This document shows, one piece after another, positions 35,741-45,382 of a DNA stretch of 61,516 nt. The notes under the pieces are model-generated. The model saw only the letters and a program-made list of their open reading frames with translations, was not told the DNA's origin and did no database searches. Each line of letters begins with the position of its first letter. Positions within the stretch are counted from its first letter, which is position 1. A program made the translations under genes and the position numbers. Origin of the DNA: Fidelibacterota bacterium (GTDB lineage: Bacteria; Fidelibacterota; UBA8477; JABMPR01); the NCBI GenBank assembly GCA_021734255.1, contig JAIPJM010000003.1, forward strand, positions 1 to 61,516, given 5' to 3'.

Positions 35741-37921
35741 CTAGAAATCGATGACAGTTGGTCTGATGCCGACACCGTGGACATCACACGATTGTGTGGG
35801 AGCTGTGCCGGGCAGGAAGACTTCCTTTGTGGGGGTGCAATATTCAGTGGCCAATCGATGCGTTTCTGAGCAAACATTCGCAAATTCAACGGCATCCTCA
35901 GCAACTTCAAATTTTTCTCGTTCCCAGTCCAGACTGTCATAGACAGCTTTCATGAATTGTGCCCATATGGGGACACCCACAGCGGAGCCTGCCATTCCCG
36001 GCCCAAGACTCATGGTGTGGTTATCCATGCCTACCCAGACTGCAGTTGATAGTCTTGTTGTAAAACCAACATACCAGGCATCGGTGAAACCACTGGTTGT
36101 TCCGGTCTTTCCACCGGCTGGTTCATGAAAACCAAATCGTGTTCGCGCACCCACACCAGTACCTGCATTGGCAACAGTTTCCAGCATGGATAGCATGACA
36201 TAGGAGGTACCTCTTCCCAGCACTTCTTTCCGGTCAGCAGAATAGGTTCTCAGGGTACCACCAAAACGGTCTTCGATTGAAAGGATACCCTTTGGTTCGA
36301 TCCATATTCCCAGGCGGGGATAGACGGCATATGCAGCAGCCATCTCGATGGGCCGCACGGCTGAGGAACCCAGGGCCAGGGCGTCGCCTGGATACAGGTA
36401 GGTACTGATCCCCATGTCATGGGCGGTTTCAACCACTGCTGCCGGTGCAATGAGTTCCTGGACCACCCTGACCGCGATCAGATTCAATGAGCGGCGAATA
36501 CCCTCTCTCAGTGTGGTCTCACCACCCATGCTATGATCATAATTCTTGGGACGCCAGTCCAGAGAATCGTTCGTTCCGTGCTTGATCACAACAGGCTGGT
36601 TCAGCAGGGTTGTCGTCACGGGATATCCATTGTCAATAGCGGCTGTATATACGAATGGTTTAAAGGAGGATCCCGGCTGTCTGATCATCTGAGTGGATCG
36701 ATTCCAACTTGATTTGGAAAAATCTTTTCCTCCCACCATTGCCTTGATCTCACCCGTTTTAATATCAAGCGCGATCAACTGAGCCTGAACGGTTAGCAAA
36801 CGCTCAATTCGTGGTGTGATCTCAATAGAGTCCATGAGCATGAGACGAACAGTGTCCGCCGCCAACTCCACGTCATTTTTTTCCAGAATATCTTCAAGTA
36901 CCTGATTGGTCGTATCCAGCATTCTGGCGTCAACGATGGCTTGCACACGCTCCAGCTCCTTGGCAACAACATAATTGGCAATGGTTTGCATTCGTGTGTC
37001 CAGACTGGTATAGATAGTCAGACCATCACGATACAGATCAACCCCGAGGTCTTCATCTTCTTTCTCTAGCTGACGACGCACGTATTCACCAAAGTAAGGG
37101 GCAACATTACCTTCATCCACGCTATCCGGTTTGAACACGGAGACAGGGAGTGATTTAAAATAATTGCGCTCCACAGCGTTGATGGCTTTTTCCCTGAACA
37201 TGTTATTGATGACCACGTTTCGAATATGTCTGGACCGCTCTGGATGGGTGATGGGAGAATAATGGGCAGGAGAACGAAGCATACCAACAAGAATGGCACC
37301 TTCATCAAGGGTCAAGTTCTCCACCCGTTTATTGAAATACTTGGTTGCCGCAGCTTGAATACCATAGGTCCCATGACCGAAATACACGGTATTCAGGTAC
37401 ATGGTCAGGATCTCTTCCTTGGTGAAAGTGTGTTCTATCTGAACAGCGGTGATCAGCTCCCGGAGTTTGCGCGTATAGGTCTGTTTGAACCCGATGCGGG
37501 CATAGAGACTCCTGGCCAACTGCTGGGTCAATGAAGAAGAACCACCGTGGATCTGGCCTGTGATCGTATTCAAGGTCAGGTTATAGACCGTCCGAAAGAA
37601 GTTCATGCCCCAGTGACTGTAAAATCGTTGGTCTTCGGTAACGATGAGCGCTTTTTTTACATGGGGTGGGATCTCGTTTGATTTGACCAAGGTTCGTTTC
37701 GTCGTGAATAACTCCTGAACGACCTGATCGTCTGCCGAAACGATCCGGGTGATCAAGTCTGGGTCATAGCGCTCCAGCTCGTCAAGGGAAGGCAGGTCCT
37801 TTGAGAGGAAATATAGCCAGGTGACGATCCCGGCAACAACGGCTAGTGAAACAGATAGCGCTATATAGATACGCTTTTTAATGTTCTGCCTAGCGCCTCG
37901 GGTCTTGAACTGTTTCTTCAT
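35741..37921 (-). CDS. Class A penicillin-binding protein (PBP1A-type)
   Basis: This 726-residue bifunctional peptidoglycan synthase has a transmembrane anchor at about residues 14-40. The GT51 glycosyltransferase domain carries TEDQRFYSHWGMNFF, HGGSSLTQQLARSLY and EEILTMYLNTVYFGHGTYG. The transpeptidase domain has PGSSFKPFVYTA (SxxK near residue 418), RRSLNLIAVRV (SxN near 480) and GGKTGTTSGFTDAWYVGFT (KTG near 601). It polymerises and crosslinks glycan strands in the periplasm. A TATAAT at 37935-37930 lies only seven or so bases before the start on the minus strand, and no Shine-Dalgarno is visible, so it may be translated from a near-leaderless mRNA. Confidence 0.93.
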   Translation of the reverse strand: MKKQFKTRGARQNIKKRIYIALSVSLAVVAGIVTWLYFLSKDLPSLDELERYDPDLITRIVSADDQVVQELFTTKRTLVKSNEIPPHVKKALIVTEDQRFYSHWGMNFFRTVYNLTLNTITGQIHGGSSSLTQQLARSLYARIGFKQTYTRKLRELITAVQIEHTFTKEEILTMYLNTVYFGHGTYGIQAAATKYFNKRVENLTLDEGAILVGMLRSPAHYSPITHPERSRHIRNVVINNMFREKAINAVERNYFKSLPVSVFKPDSVDEGNVAPYFGEYVRRQLEKEDEDLGVDLYRDGLTIYTSLDTRMQTIANYVVAKELERVQAIVDARMLDTTNQVLEDILEKNDVELAADTVRLMLMDSIEITPRIERLLTVQAQLIALDIKTGEIKAMVGGKDFSKSSWNRSTQMIRQPGSSFKPFVYTAAIDNGYPVTTTLLNQPVVIKHGTNDSLDWRPKNYDHSMGGETTLREGIRRSLNLIAVRVVQELIAPAAVVETAHDMGISTYLYPGDALALGSSAVRPIEMAAAYAVYPRLGIWIEPKGILSIEDRFGGTLRTYSADRKEVLGRGTSYVMLSMLETVANAGTGVGARTRFGFHEPAGGKTGTTSGFTDAWYVGFTTRLSTAVWVGMDNHTMSLGPGMAGSAVGVPIWAQFMKAVYDSLDWEREKFEVAEDAVEFANVCSETHRLATEYCTPTKEVFLPGTAPTQSCDVHGVGIRPTVIDF

Positions 37922-37988
37922 GTCTTACAATTATAAACTTTTCAGCGATGTATGTTCACACGTTTTTCTTTATGTCCCAAAAATACGA

Positions 37989-38012
37989 AGACCGGAGTCT
38001 TGACTCCGGTCT
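37989..38012 (-). terminator. Intrinsic terminator after the fumarase operon
   Basis: An 11-bp inverted repeat AGACCGGAGTC / GACTCCGGTCT (37989-37999 and 38002-38012) folds into a strong hairpin with a tight loop. On the minus strand it is followed by TCGTATTTTTGG, a T-run displaced by a few bases. It lies 26 bp after the stop of the fumarase beta gene and 68 bp before the PBP1A start. Confidence 0.8.
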
Positions 38013-38037
38013 CCAATTGTGTTCAGGATGTTCAGGA

Positions 38038-38619
38038 TTACCCGAAGATCAATTTCTTCGCGACTTTGTCGGACTGCGATTTGATGGTTTTATGTAGTGA
38101 ACCACCATGACTGTCCATCGTCACGACAGCAGGGAAATCCTTGACCTCAATGTGCCAGAAGGCCTCTGGAACACCCAGTTCCTCCAACATGTACACATCA
38201 TGAACTTTTACCACTGTCTTTGCCAGCGATGCTGCCAAGCCACCGATAGCGTGCAGGTAAACACCCCCTGTTTTAGCTAAACCAGCAAGCGTCGTTTCAC
38301 CCATGCCGCCTTTGCCAATAACAGCTCGCACATGATAGTGTTCCATCACTGAGGCTTCATAAGGCTCTTCCCGAATACTGGTCGTCGGGCCTGCTGCAAC
38401 AAATGACCAGGAACCATCATCATGTTTTTTTACCACCGGGCCACAATGATAGATCATACTATTTTTCATGAATGGCTTTAACCAGTCCGGCCAATTCTCG
38501 TAAATATACTTATGAGCAGCATCACGGGCAGTGATCATTGGACCAGATATAGCAACTTCATCACCGATCTTCAATTCGCGTATTGCTTCTTCCGAAATGG
38601 GTAATTGCAGCTTAATCAT
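38038..38619 (-). CDS. Class I fumarate hydratase, beta (C-terminal) subunit
   Basis: This 193-residue protein is the beta domain of the oxygen-sensitive Fe-S fumarase, which interconverts fumarate and malate. ISGPMITARDAAHKYIYE, then NSMIYHCGPVVKK and VIGKGGMGETTLAGLAK, then YLHAIGGLAA match this family (FumA/TtdB C-terminal domain). The start ATG at 38619 overlaps the 3' end of the alpha gene by 8 bp, and its ribosome-binding site (GGGGAGGTGACC) lies inside the alpha gene, a strongly coupled pair. A tartrate dehydratase identity is possible but less likely beside TCA-cycle genes. Confidence 0.9.
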   Translation of the reverse strand: MIKLQLPISEEAIRELKIGDEVAISGPMITARDAAHKYIYENWPDWLKPFMKNSMIYHCGPVVKKHDDGSWSFVAAGPTTSIREEPYEASVMEHYHVRAVIGKGGMGETTLAGLAKTGGVYLHAIGGLAASLAKTVVKVHDVYMLEELGVPEAFWHIEVKDFPAVVTMDSHGGSLHKTIKSQSDKVAKKLIFG

Positions 38620-39499
38620 AGGTCACCTCCCCTTTGGCGTTCAGAGTCATGCTGCGCCGGCGATAGGCCCAACACATGTATGATATCGAGACAAAGAAAG
38701 AAGCAGGTAAACGATGGAGTGAGCCGATCTTCACCCCAAGGATCGTGGTCTTTCCGCCAAACCCCATGGGGCCGACACCCAGTTCATTCAAGTCAGCCAG
38801 AAGTTTGGATTCCATTTTTGCCATTTCGGCGTTTTCGTTGGTATCCGGTAATTTTCGATACAGCTGTATCTTTGCTGCCAGACTGGAAGAGGCTCTGTCA
38901 CCTCCTATGCCAATACCAAGAATTCCAGGTGCACACCCCTGACCCTGGGCTTCATTGACAGCATCTACGATAACCTTATAGACACCATCCATATCGCGAT
39001 CAGCTCCCAGATCCACGTCTGGTAATTTGTATTGGGTAGATACATTTTCGCAGCCACCACCCTTGAGCATGATCTTGAATTCGATATAATCCTCATCCCA
39101 TTCTTCGAAGTGGATGAAGGGCTGGCCTTCTCCAAGGTTATTACCTGAATTCTTCCCGGTAATACTGTCCACAGCATTGGGTCTGAGGTAGCTTTTCTCA
39201 ACAGCCTCTTCGGTAGCCTCGTGGATGAGTGCAGTCAACTTCCGCATAGAAAAACCTTCAGGGATATAAACCAGGTATATATTGGTGCCTGTATCCTGAC
39301 ACATCGGTATGGACTCCGCTTTGGCAAGCTCGATATTTTTAAGCAGCATACCAAATACAGAGCGCGCAGAAGAGCCTTCAGGCTCGTTCTTCCAGGCTGC
39401 TCTCATACTGTCAACAACATCTTCAGGCAGGTCAGTCGCTGCCCGTCGGATCAGTTCAAGCAATTGATCCTTTAGTTTTTTATCATCGTATTGAAACAT
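38612..39499 (-). CDS. Class I fumarate hydratase, alpha (N-terminal) subunit
   Basis: This 295-residue protein is the iron-sulfur domain of the two-subunit class I fumarase. Three cysteines typical for a [4Fe-4S] cluster are seen in PMCQDTGTNIYLVY, GGGCENVSTQ and GQGCAPGILGIGIGGDR. The start ATG 39499 has a very strong purine-rich ribosome-binding site (GGGGAGGAAAC). It is transcribed together with the beta subunit and sits directly after korB, so transcription may continue from the 2-oxoacid:ferredoxin oxidoreductase genes. The enzyme is oxygen-labile in characterised homologues. Confidence 0.92.
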   Translation of the reverse strand: MFQYDDKKLKDQLLELIRRAATDLPEDVVDSMRAAWKNEPEGSSARSVFGMLLKNIELAKAESIPMCQDTGTNIYLVYIPEGFSMRKLTALIHEATEEAVEKSYLRPNAVDSITGKNSGNNLGEGQPFIHFEEWDEDYIEFKIMLKGGGCENVSTQYKLPDVDLGADRDMDGVYKVIVDAVNEAQGQGCAPGILGIGIGGDRASSSLAAKIQLYRKLPDTNENAEMAKMESKLLADLNELGVGPMGFGGKTTILGVKIGSLHRLPASFFVSISYMCWAYRRRSMTLNAKGEVTYD

Positions 39500-39516
39500 A
39501 TGTTTCCTCCCCCCCC

Positions 39517-40545
39517 TTATTTTACCTCCCAGACGTCTCCTGAGTTGAATAGATCCTTCAAGTTGCCCTCACCTCTCAATTCAGTCACTTGATCGATCTG
39601 AGAATGGAGAAGATCATCGTAGGTCGGTTGGTCAACTGCCCTCAAAATACCAAATGGCGTGGGCGTTTCAGGATCAAAAGTCATTTCCAGAAGCAGGTTG
39701 GTAATGTGCATATTGGTTTCATCGTGAACAAGCAGGTCTTTTACCTTCCATTTGTCACCCAGCTCCACAACCTTGGGATGGTGATTGTCTACGACGATTC
39801 CCTTATTGTTCTCCTTACCAAAGATCATGGGTTCACCATGAACAACAAAGAGTGCATTATCCGGACGTGTTGACTTGTTCTCAACATCGGCGAACTCACC
39901 ATCATTGAATATGATACAGTTCTGATAGACCTCAATGAACGAGGCACCCTTGTGATCCTGGGAACGTTTGATACTTTCCTGCAGTCCCCTGGCATCCACG
40001 TCAAGTGCGCGGGCTATGAAAGTCGCATTGGACCCGGCTGCAACAGCGCTGGGATTGAATGGACGATCTATGGAGCCAAATGGTGAGGACTTGGTCTTTT
40101 TACCCAACATGGATGTGGGTGAATACTGACCTTTGGTTAAGCCGTAGATCCGGTTATTGAACAACATGATATTCACATCAATGTTACGTCGCAAAACGTG
40201 GATCAGGTGGTTTCCACCGATGGAAAGTCCATCGCCATCGCCAGTGATGATCCAGACAGACAGATCTGGGTTTGCCAGTTTTACACCGGAGGCAATTGCC
40301 GGTGCGCGACCATGGATTCCATGAAATCCATAAGTGTCCATGTAATATGGGAATCGACTGGAACAACCGATCCCGGAAACAAAGACATATTTCTCTTTCT
40401 CGACTTCAAGACTGGGTAAGGTCTTCTGCATATTGGCCAGGATGGAATAATCTCCACAACCTGGACACCAACGGACATCATTATCCGGTACGAAGTCCTT
40501 TCGGGTCAGATGAAGTGTTTCTACTTGTTTTGTGGTTTCACTCAT
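39517..40545 (-). CDS. korB: 2-oxoacid:ferredoxin oxidoreductase beta subunit
   Basis: This 342-residue subunit binds thiamine pyrophosphate and one [4Fe-4S] cluster. WCPGCGDYSILANMQ and GIGCSSRFPYYMDT supply cysteines. SVWIITGDGDGLSIGGNHLIHVLRR is the GDG-type TPP/Mg motif, and LFNNRIYGLTKGQYSPTS completes it. The set resembles 2-oxoglutarate:ferredoxin oxidoreductases (KorB) of Bacteroidetes/Chlorobi, which make or use succinyl-CoA. It lies 37 bp from korA and 17 bp from the fumarase genes. Pyruvate- or 2-oxoacid-specific variants cannot be excluded. Confidence 0.88.
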   Translation of the reverse strand: MSETTKQVETLHLTRKDFVPDNDVRWCPGCGDYSILANMQKTLPSLEVEKEKYVFVSGIGCSSRFPYYMDTYGFHGIHGRAPAIASGVKLANPDLSVWIITGDGDGLSIGGNHLIHVLRRNIDVNIMLFNNRIYGLTKGQYSPTSMLGKKTKSSPFGSIDRPFNPSAVAAGSNATFIARALDVDARGLQESIKRSQDHKGASFIEVYQNCIIFNDGEFADVENKSTRPDNALFVVHGEPMIFGKENNKGIVVDNHHPKVVELGDKWKVKDLLVHDETNMHITNLLLEMTFDPETPTPFGILRAVDQPTYDDLLHSQIDQVTELRGEGNLKDLFNSGDVWEVK

Positions 40546-40582
40546 AGTGCTATACCTTTTTATAAATGCGAGGGACCAGGGG

Positions 40583-42421
40583 TCAACCCAGGATCTCGTC
40601 TATTTTCGTTTCGATCTCGGACGCTCTTAAGGGTTCACCCTTCATCTTGTTCAACTGATGGATGGGCCTGATCAACTCTGCTTTCAAGAGCAGCGCCAGC
40701 TGGCCCATATTCACCTCGGGGATCAGTAGTTCATCGAAGTTATCAGTAACTGATTTCAGGTCAGACGGTAAGGGGTTCAACCATCTCAGATGCAGCTGAC
40801 TCACAGACTTGCCAGCTTTGTGGGAACGATCGACAGCAACGTGGGCTGATCCATGGGAACTTCCCCAGGTGATCACCAGCAGTTTACCCTGCTTTTCTCC
40901 ATAGACCTCCAGAGGATCAAATTCCTTCGCGATATTCCTCACCTTACGTGCCCGAAGATCAGACATGATCTGATGGTTCTCAGGATCCTGACTGACCATT
41001 CCGGTGATATTCTCCTTCTCAAGTCCACCGATACGGTGTTCCAGACCAGGTGTTCCAGGTATAGCCCAGGGACGGGCTTCTTTCTCATCCCGTTGGTAAG
41101 GCATAAACCCTTCCTCTCCAGCCGCGGATGTATCTGGATGTGAGATCTCGATCTCAGGAATATCATCTGGGTTTGGGATTTTCCATGGGCCTGAGCCCTG
41201 TCCTAAATATCCATCGCTGAGCAGGATAACCGGTGTCATGTACTTCATGGCAACCCTGGCTGCCTCAAAGGCACACTCAAAACAATCTGCCGGATCCATG
41301 GCTGCAAGCACGGGTACTGGCGTTTCACCATTACGGCCCATGATCGCCTGAAACAGATCTGCCTGTTCCATTTTGGTGGGCATCCCAGTACTGGGGCCAC
41401 CGCGCTGGACATTAACAATGACCAGGGGTAATTCGGTTGTGACCGCCAGTCCAATAGATTCAGTCTTCAAGGCCATTCCTGGACCAGAGGTCGTCGTAAC
41501 TGCCAGGTCACCTGCATAGGCAGCTCCGATGGCAGATGCGATACCGGCGATCTCATCCTCGGCCTGGAAGGTCTTGACCTTGAAATTACGGAGATTGGAC
41601 ATGTTGTGCAGGATCTCGCTGGCAGGCGTGATGGGATAAGATCCCAGGAATAATTCCTTCCCGGATTTCTGGGCTGCAGCGACCAGACCATAGGTAACGG
41701 CTTCATTACCCGTGATATTGCGATATTTACCTTTTGGAAGCTCCGCCTTCTCCACAGAATAGGATGTTGTGAAGATCTCTGTGGTCTCGCCATAATTGAA
41801 ACCGGTTCGCATGGCAATGATATTTGCTTCGGCAACGGACGGGATCTTGGCAAATTTTTTCTTCAGCCAGGCTTCTGTGGGTTCAAGTGGTCGATTATAC
41901 ATCCAGAATAGAACCCCGAGGGCGAACATGTTCTTGGTTCGCTCTATCTCTTTCTTGGTGAGATCTGACTCCTCAAGCGCTATTCCAACTAACTTGGACA
42001 TCTCAATGCTAAAGACGGTATAACCGGCGAGGGTGTCATCTTCAAGGGGGTTGCTTTCCCAACCAGCCATTTTCAAGTTTTTGTCAGTAAAGGCATTGGC
42101 GTTGGCCAGGATGCTGCCACCTTTCTTCAGATCCTTCAAGTGAACCTTGAGCGCAGCTGGGTTCATGGCTACCAATGTATCCGGTAGATCTCCCGGGGTG
42201 AATACCCGGCTGGACCCGAACATAAGCTGAAAGGCACTGACGCCGGCCAGGGTTCCAGTTGGGGCGCGGATCTCTGAAGGATAATTGGGGATCGCTTTCA
42301 GGTCATTTCCCAAAATTGCTGTGGCTTCTGTGAATCGTGTACCGGTCAACTGCATACCGTCGCCAGAGTCTCCAGCGAAGCGGATCGTAGCCTCGTTGAC
42401 ACGGGTTACTTTCTTAGTCAT
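40583..42421 (-). CDS. korA: 2-oxoacid:ferredoxin oxidoreductase, fused gamma-alpha subunit
   Basis: In this 612-residue fusion, residues about 1-185 form the gamma domain (IRFAGDSGDGMQLTGTRF) and the remainder the alpha domain with SYPITPASEILHNMSNL, FQAEDEIAGIASAIGAAYAG and TTTSGPGMALKTESIGLAV. This gamma-alpha order is the usual KorA of FCB and many actinobacterial systems. Together with KorB it oxidatively decarboxylates 2-oxoglutarate with ferredoxin, or runs in reverse in CO2 fixation. Start ATG 42421 is preceded by AGGGAG about eleven bases away. The 280-bp gap upstream should contain the operon promoter. Confidence 0.9.
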   Translation of the reverse strand: MTKKVTRVNEATIRFAGDSGDGMQLTGTRFTEATAILGNDLKAIPNYPSEIRAPTGTLAGVSAFQLMFGSSRVFTPGDLPDTLVAMNPAALKVHLKDLKKGGSILANANAFTDKNLKMAGWESNPLEDDTLAGYTVFSIEMSKLVGIALEESDLTKKEIERTKNMFALGVLFWMYNRPLEPTEAWLKKKFAKIPSVAEANIIAMRTGFNYGETTEIFTTSYSVEKAELPKGKYRNITGNEAVTYGLVAAAQKSGKELFLGSYPITPASEILHNMSNLRNFKVKTFQAEDEIAGIASAIGAAYAGDLAVTTTSGPGMALKTESIGLAVTTELPLVIVNVQRGGPSTGMPTKMEQADLFQAIMGRNGETPVPVLAAMDPADCFECAFEAARVAMKYMTPVILLSDGYLGQGSGPWKIPNPDDIPEIEISHPDTSAAGEEGFMPYQRDEKEARPWAIPGTPGLEHRIGGLEKENITGMVSQDPENHQIMSDLRARKVRNIAKEFDPLEVYGEKQGKLLVITWGSSHGSAHVAVDRSHKAGKSVSQLHLRWLNPLPSDLKSVTDNFDELLIPEVNMGQLALLLKAELIRPIHQLNKMKGEPLRASEIETKIDEILG

Positions 42422-42701
42422 TTATTAGGGCTCCCTATGCACACATTGTGTGATTTCTATGATTTTGAAAGGGTTTTTGAATGCGGATTTTTGAAGGGAC
42501 AGAACGTTGCTGATGCTCCCGTCTGGTTCCCCCCATGAATATTACTTTTGCACCTGGATTTTCTACCAGGTCGGTCACTCCATTCATCACTAATAATTAA
42601 GGCCTTATTTCCATTAATACAATGCTGAATGAACACCAATTCGTTTTAATTTTCACAACTAACGGTTTAGGCAAATACTGCGCCGGAAAATCACCTCAAG
42701 G
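42422..42701. promoter_or_regulatory. 280-bp gap upstream of korA (probable operon promoter)
   Basis: The gap lies between the stop of the Lon-type protease gene and the korA start, both minus-strand. It contains a short hairpin ACCTGG/CCAGGT (42552-42557, 42566-42571) and a CACACATTGTGTG near-palindrome about 30 bp before korA. No gene or riboswitch is recognised. Confidence 0.35.
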
Positions 42702-45095
42702 TCATTGTTTTGAAGGATCTTTTAAATTTTGAACTCGGTCAAAGTACTTTTTCAAGCGTTTTTGAGCGTCGCCAAAGACTGTCTTTGCCGGATAATTCCC
42801 GTGTTTGTTCAGCTCTCCAGCTTTTACACCACTTAAGATCTCAATCCCTTCGGCAATATTATTAATAGCCCAGATATTGAATTTCCCTGCTTCAACAGCT
42901 TCCTGCACTTCATGAGCCAGCATGAGATGCACCACATTGGCTTCCGGAATGATCACACCCTGTTCACCCGTGAGCCCTCGCATCTCACAAAGATGGAAAA
43001 ATCCTTCGATCTTCTCATTCACACCACCGATCGCCTGGATCTGACCCCACTGATTTACAGAACCGGTCACTGCCCGTCCCTGATCAATGGGATAACCTGA
43101 CAGCGCAGACAAAATGGCATATATTTCAGTCGAACTGGCACTATCCCCGTCGATCCCCGAGTAGGATTGTTCAAAGGTCAAGGTGACTGCAACGGACAGC
43201 GGGAAATTCTGGGCAAAGGTGTTTCCCAGATAGCCATTGATGATCAAATTTCCTTTATCATAGGTTTTCCCTGAGAGCTTGGCTTCGCGCTCGACAGAAA
43301 TGATACCAGGTCTACCCATATAGGTTGTGGCCGTGATCCGTGCCGGTTTCCCGAACGAGTTATCTCCTGTGGAGTAGACTGCCAGACCATTGATCTGACC
43401 CACGCGAGACCCCTCCACATCGATAAGCAGCGTTTCACTCTCAATGTTTTCCCAAACCTTTTCCTCATATAGCGACCCCCGGAAACGCTTCTCCTGGATG
43501 GCTTGTCTGACATCTTCATCCTGGACCTGGCGATGTTTTTTACGTTTGGCCCAATAAACTGACTCATTGATAACACCTACCAGTTTACCGAACTGCAGCG
43601 AAAGCTTCTCCTGGTCCCCTGCCAATCTGGAACTAAAGGTGATGATACGGGATGCTGCAGGTGACGTGAAGTGGGGCATTTTACTCTGACGACATACCCG
43701 GGAGATAAATTGACACAGGAGGTGTTCATTTTCAGGTGTCCTCGCCACCTCGTAATCAAAATCTGCCCGCACCTTAAATGTCGTATTGAAGGTCTCGTCC
43801 ACTTCCTGGAGATAATGGAAATAATCTGAGCGCCCCAGGACAATGACATTTAGATCCAGGGGAATGGGTTCTGGCTTCAGGGCAGTAATTGAGGAAAACC
43901 CAAATTGCTCACTTACATCCTCGATCTGGAGTGATTTATTCTTCAGCATGCGTTTCAGAGGTTCCCATACATTGGTATTCTGCAAAATATTATGAATGTC
44001 CAGTATCAGAAACCCACCATTGGCTTTCAGCAGTGATCCTGCTGTGATCATGGTAAAATCACTGTACCACGCACCCATGATGGCTTTCTTCTCGATCCGG
44101 CCGAATAAATTGTAATAGGATGGGTTATTGTTGATGACCAGGGGAGCACCTTTTTGCCTGCTATTATCTACCAGTAGATTCACCTGATAGCGCTGCATGA
44201 GTGCCTGTTGGGCCTGCAGGGGTGTCAGACCATCTTTCTGTTGTACGGTGTCCATACCAATAAACTGTTGGACATTTTCCGCAATATCATCCCGCACTTG
44301 CTCAAGGTATCGAATGATACCAGGGTAGCTGGCATAATTCTCCAGAAGCCTGCCAATTCGGTGCCCTACTGAGTCCAGCGTAATTTTTTCCTGTAGATTC
44401 TCAACGACATCGACGCGCTCTTCTTCCAGCTCAGCCATTTCTCGCAAAGCCTGACGGATATCCTCTTGAACGACTGCGATCTTCTCATTCAATGCTTGCT
44501 GATCTGCTTCATTCAGGGCACTAAAACTCTCTTCAGTGATCTCCTCGCCATTGATCAGAGGGATTGTCTTGAATCCTTCCTGATTAATGATCAGCTTCAC
44601 ATCCTGTTCTGCAGCTTTTGCATTGACACCAGCGATGATCTCATCACGACGCGTGTCAAAATCAGCCGTTATATCTGTTTTTCGTTTGGCGTAGAGCTCA
44701 CCCTTGAAAACCTTGGGTAGATCAGTACTCAGGCTGGTGATAAGTCGTTTGATCTGTTTTGAGAATTTGAGGCCCTCGCCTGGGGGTAAACTGAATACTC
44801 GGGGTTGATACTCATCTTCAAAATTGAAGACAACGATCCAATCCGGAGGGGTCTCCTTGGTGGCAGCAAATTTTTCCACCAGATCCTTCACGATAGTGCT
44901 CTTGCCTGTCCCCGGCAGTCCACCGACAAAGACATTGTAGCCAGGGGCGAGCATCTCCAGCCCAAACTCAAGCGCCCGGACCGCCCGTTCCTGACCAATT
45001 ACTTGCTTCAAGCTGGGTAGTTCAGCGGTGGATTTGAACGCTAGGGCTTTTCCATTTGTTGTCTTGCACAGATCTGTTCTACTAAGTTCTCTCAT
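42702..45095 (-). CDS. Lon-family ATP-dependent protease (LonB/LonC-like)
   Basis: This 797-residue protein has no N-terminal Lon substrate domain but an AAA module with VFVGGLPGTGKST (Walker A, about 59-67) and a long inserted coiled-coil region (residues about 190-300). The C-terminal Ser-Lys protease domain has GIDGDSASSTEIYAILSALSG with the catalytic Ser near residue 651 and IGGVNEKIEGFF with the Lys near 694. This layout is that of the YcbZ/Lon-like protease group. It degrades misfolded or regulatory proteins in the cytosol. The start is well supported by an AGGA eight bases upstream. Confidence 0.92.
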   Translation of the reverse strand: MRELSRTDLCKTTNGKALAFKSTAELPSLKQVIGQERAVRALEFGLEMLAPGYNVFVGGLPGTGKSTIVKDLVEKFAATKETPPDWIVVFNFEDEYQPRVFSLPPGEGLKFSKQIKRLITSLSTDLPKVFKGELYAKRKTDITADFDTRRDEIIAGVNAKAAEQDVKLIINQEGFKTIPLINGEEITEESFSALNEADQQALNEKIAVVQEDIRQALREMAELEEERVDVVENLQEKITLDSVGHRIGRLLENYASYPGIIRYLEQVRDDIAENVQQFIGMDTVQQKDGLTPLQAQQALMQRYQVNLLVDNSRQKGAPLVINNNPSYYNLFGRIEKKAIMGAWYSDFTMITAGSLLKANGGFLILDIHNILQNTNVWEPLKRMLKNKSLQIEDVSEQFGFSSITALKPEPIPLDLNVIVLGRSDYFHYLQEVDETFNTTFKVRADFDYEVARTPENEHLLCQFISRVCRQSKMPHFTSPAASRIITFSSRLAGDQEKLSLQFGKLVGVINESVYWAKRKKHRQVQDEDVRQAIQEKRFRGSLYEEKVWENIESETLLIDVEGSRVGQINGLAVYSTGDNSFGKPARITATTYMGRPGIISVEREAKLSGKTYDKGNLIINGYLGNTFAQNFPLSVAVTLTFEQSYSGIDGDSASSTEIYAILSALSGYPIDQGRAVTGSVNQWGQIQAIGGVNEKIEGFFHLCEMRGLTGEQGVIIPEANVVHLMLAHEVQEAVEAGKFNIWAINNIAEGIEILSGVKAGELNKHGNYPAKTVFGDAQKRLKKYFDRVQNLKDPSKQ

Positions 45096-45230
45096 ATTGA
45101 CATCCTGTTGTGATTTTTCGTTTCAAAGATACACGAAATTAGCAGAAATGCGCACTTTCTGTTCCACTGCATCCTGAAAATCATTTCGAACAAACCGTTG
45201 AAACGCTTGCCATGTCGTTTTGGATCGAAA

Positions 45231-45307
45231 CCCCGGGTTTCAGTCTACGCATCGCCTGCTCAGCTTCGCCCTGGCAGGAAAACCCGGGGCTAGTGGAAAC
45301 CTGCCAT
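45231..45307. repeat. CCCGGG hairpin element, copy with a 39-nt nested loop
   Basis: Arms CCCCGGGTTT (45231-45240) and AAACCCGGGG (45280-45289) enclose a 39-nt loop that itself carries CCTGC/GCAGG arms. The flank CTAGTGGAAACCTGCCAT (45290-45307) matches CTAATGAGAATCTGCCAT after the second copy at 50277-50294, so the element extends past the hairpin. The second copy has only a two-base loop. Confidence 0.7.
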
Positions 45308-45382
45308 CATAAACGCATTGACTGCACATTCTCGGTAACACTTGGCTTCAGCCAGGTGCTTCCAGCCAACTTAAACCCGTCT

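Noticed and set aside
42457..42639. A 60-codon minus-strand frame in the gap before korA
   Set aside because: No ribosome-binding site, no recognisable domain, low-complexity Lys/Ser-rich translation; likely chance.
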